The position numbers were made by a program, and so were the translations under genes. The notes beneath the pieces were generated by a model, which did not search any database, was not told the origin of the DNA, and saw only the letters and a list, made by a program, of their open reading frames with translations. A stretch of 64,000 bases of DNA from Lyophyllum atratum. Its lineage: Eukaryota; Basidiomycota; Agaricomycetes; Agaricales; Lyophyllaceae. Of this stretch, positions 63,691 to 64,000 are shown piece after piece (within the stretch, counting starts at the first letter, position 1; each line of letters starts with the position of its first letter). Location of the stretch: the NCBI GenBank assembly GCA_014905825.1, contig JACGCN010000005.1:558001-622000 (forward strand), read 5' to 3'.

Positions 63691-64000
63691 TTAATCGTCA
63701 GCCTCTTCCCACATCTCGTGAGGCAGACGGAGTCCAAGAAGTATGGCGAAGCATGACAAGACGAAGAGAACAGCATAAACAGCATATCCCCCGAGAAGGT
63801 TGTGCTCCGCAGAGGCCGCAAACAAGGAGGTCGCCATCGCCGGTCCGATTGCTCTTGCAATGGACACAGTCGTCTGTGAGAGCCCATTTGTCGCCCCTAA
63901 CGAACGTTTGCTGGGTGCAGATGCCGTGACAAACATAAAGATACAGCCTTGAATGGAGTAAAAAAAGAATGAGTGATAGGGATATTCAGCGGAGAGGTTT
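63691..64000 (-). CDS. MFS transporter, 3' end only (window edge)
   Basis: Last exon of a fifth MFS paralogue, running off the right edge. From about 63954 it reads GCIFMFVTASAPSKRSLGAT, NGLSQTTVSIARAIGPAMAT, two hydrophobic helices (YAVYAVLFVLSCFAILLGL) and LPHEMWEEADD before the stop at 63691-63693. Unlike its paralogues it has no intron between the Asn-Gly-Leu-Ser-Gln block and the next helix. An acceptor (CAG-like TTCAAG) lies just before the exon. Confidence 0.75.
   Translation of the reverse strand, partial: NLSAEYPYHSFFFYSIQGCIFMFVTASAPSKRSLGATNGLSQTTVSIARAIGPAMATSLFAASAEHNLLGGYAVYAVLFVLSCFAILLGLRLPHEMWEEADD

Noticed and set aside
1..64000. CRISPR arrays, operons or other prokaryotic features
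   Set aside because: Gene structure is clearly eukaryotic; repeats found are minisatellites, coding repeats or short tandem duplications.

Overview
This window reads as nuclear DNA of a filamentous mushroom-forming fungus (Basidiomycota, most likely Agaricomycetes). Almost every gene has several short introns of about 50-60 bp with GT...AG ends. The gene content also fits: a Plavaka-type transposase, DUF6532 and DUF6699 family proteins, F-box proteins in tandem, a CBM1-tailed carbohydrate esterase, Spt2 and many secreted hydrolases. No rRNA, tRNA, CRISPR or prokaryotic signal was seen. Exon limits were worked out by hand from splice sites and reading-frame continuity; where stated, the exon lengths sum to a whole number of codons.

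Layout. 0-6.2 kb: three paralogous major facilitator (MFS) transporters, the first cut by the left edge. 6.2-9.2 kb: an unresolved coding-like stretch and a DUF1963-like gene on the minus strand. 9.3-11.4 kb: a secreted protein with a NucA/NucB-type DNase motif. 11.4-23.1 kb: a mobile block with an intact Plavaka transposase (minus) and a divergently transcribed, intact nine-exon DUF6532 gene (plus). The fourth intron of the DUF6532 gene is 5.7 kb long and holds a complete tyrosine-recombinase (Crypton-like) element: a seven-exon recombinase, a three-exon companion gene of unknown function, a minisatellite and a set of repeated decamers. 23.1-24.3 kb: an orphan coding piece that may be the separated 3' half of the DNase gene. 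25.3-27.3 kb: a fourth MFS paralogue.

27.5-29.1 kb: Spt2 histone chaperone. 31.1-31.5 kb: a small secreted Gly/Trp/Asn repeat protein. 32.2-33.4 kb: a CE1 esterase with a C-terminal CBM1, followed upstream by a decayed duplicate of its own 5' end. 35.3-36.9 kb: a hypothetical protein. 38.4-39.1 kb: a small gene sharing one motif with Spt2. 40.5-44.0 kb: a tandem pair of DUF6699-like genes. 44.9-47.0 kb: a secreted protein dominated by Lys-Pro-Asp repeats. 47.8-48.6 kb: RNase H. 48.9-50.4 kb: a secreted phosphoesterase/acid phosphatase. 51.2-54.3 kb: two F-box proteins made by a segmental duplication. 55.6-63.4 kb: three tandem secreted type-B carboxylesterases. 63.7 kb to the end: a fifth MFS paralogue, cut by the right edge.

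The most interesting part is the nested mobile region: a two-gene Crypton-like element sitting inside an intron of an intact gene that itself lies beside a Plavaka transposase, all apparently inside a secreted DNase locus. The host gene can still be spliced in frame across the whole 5.7 kb insertion.
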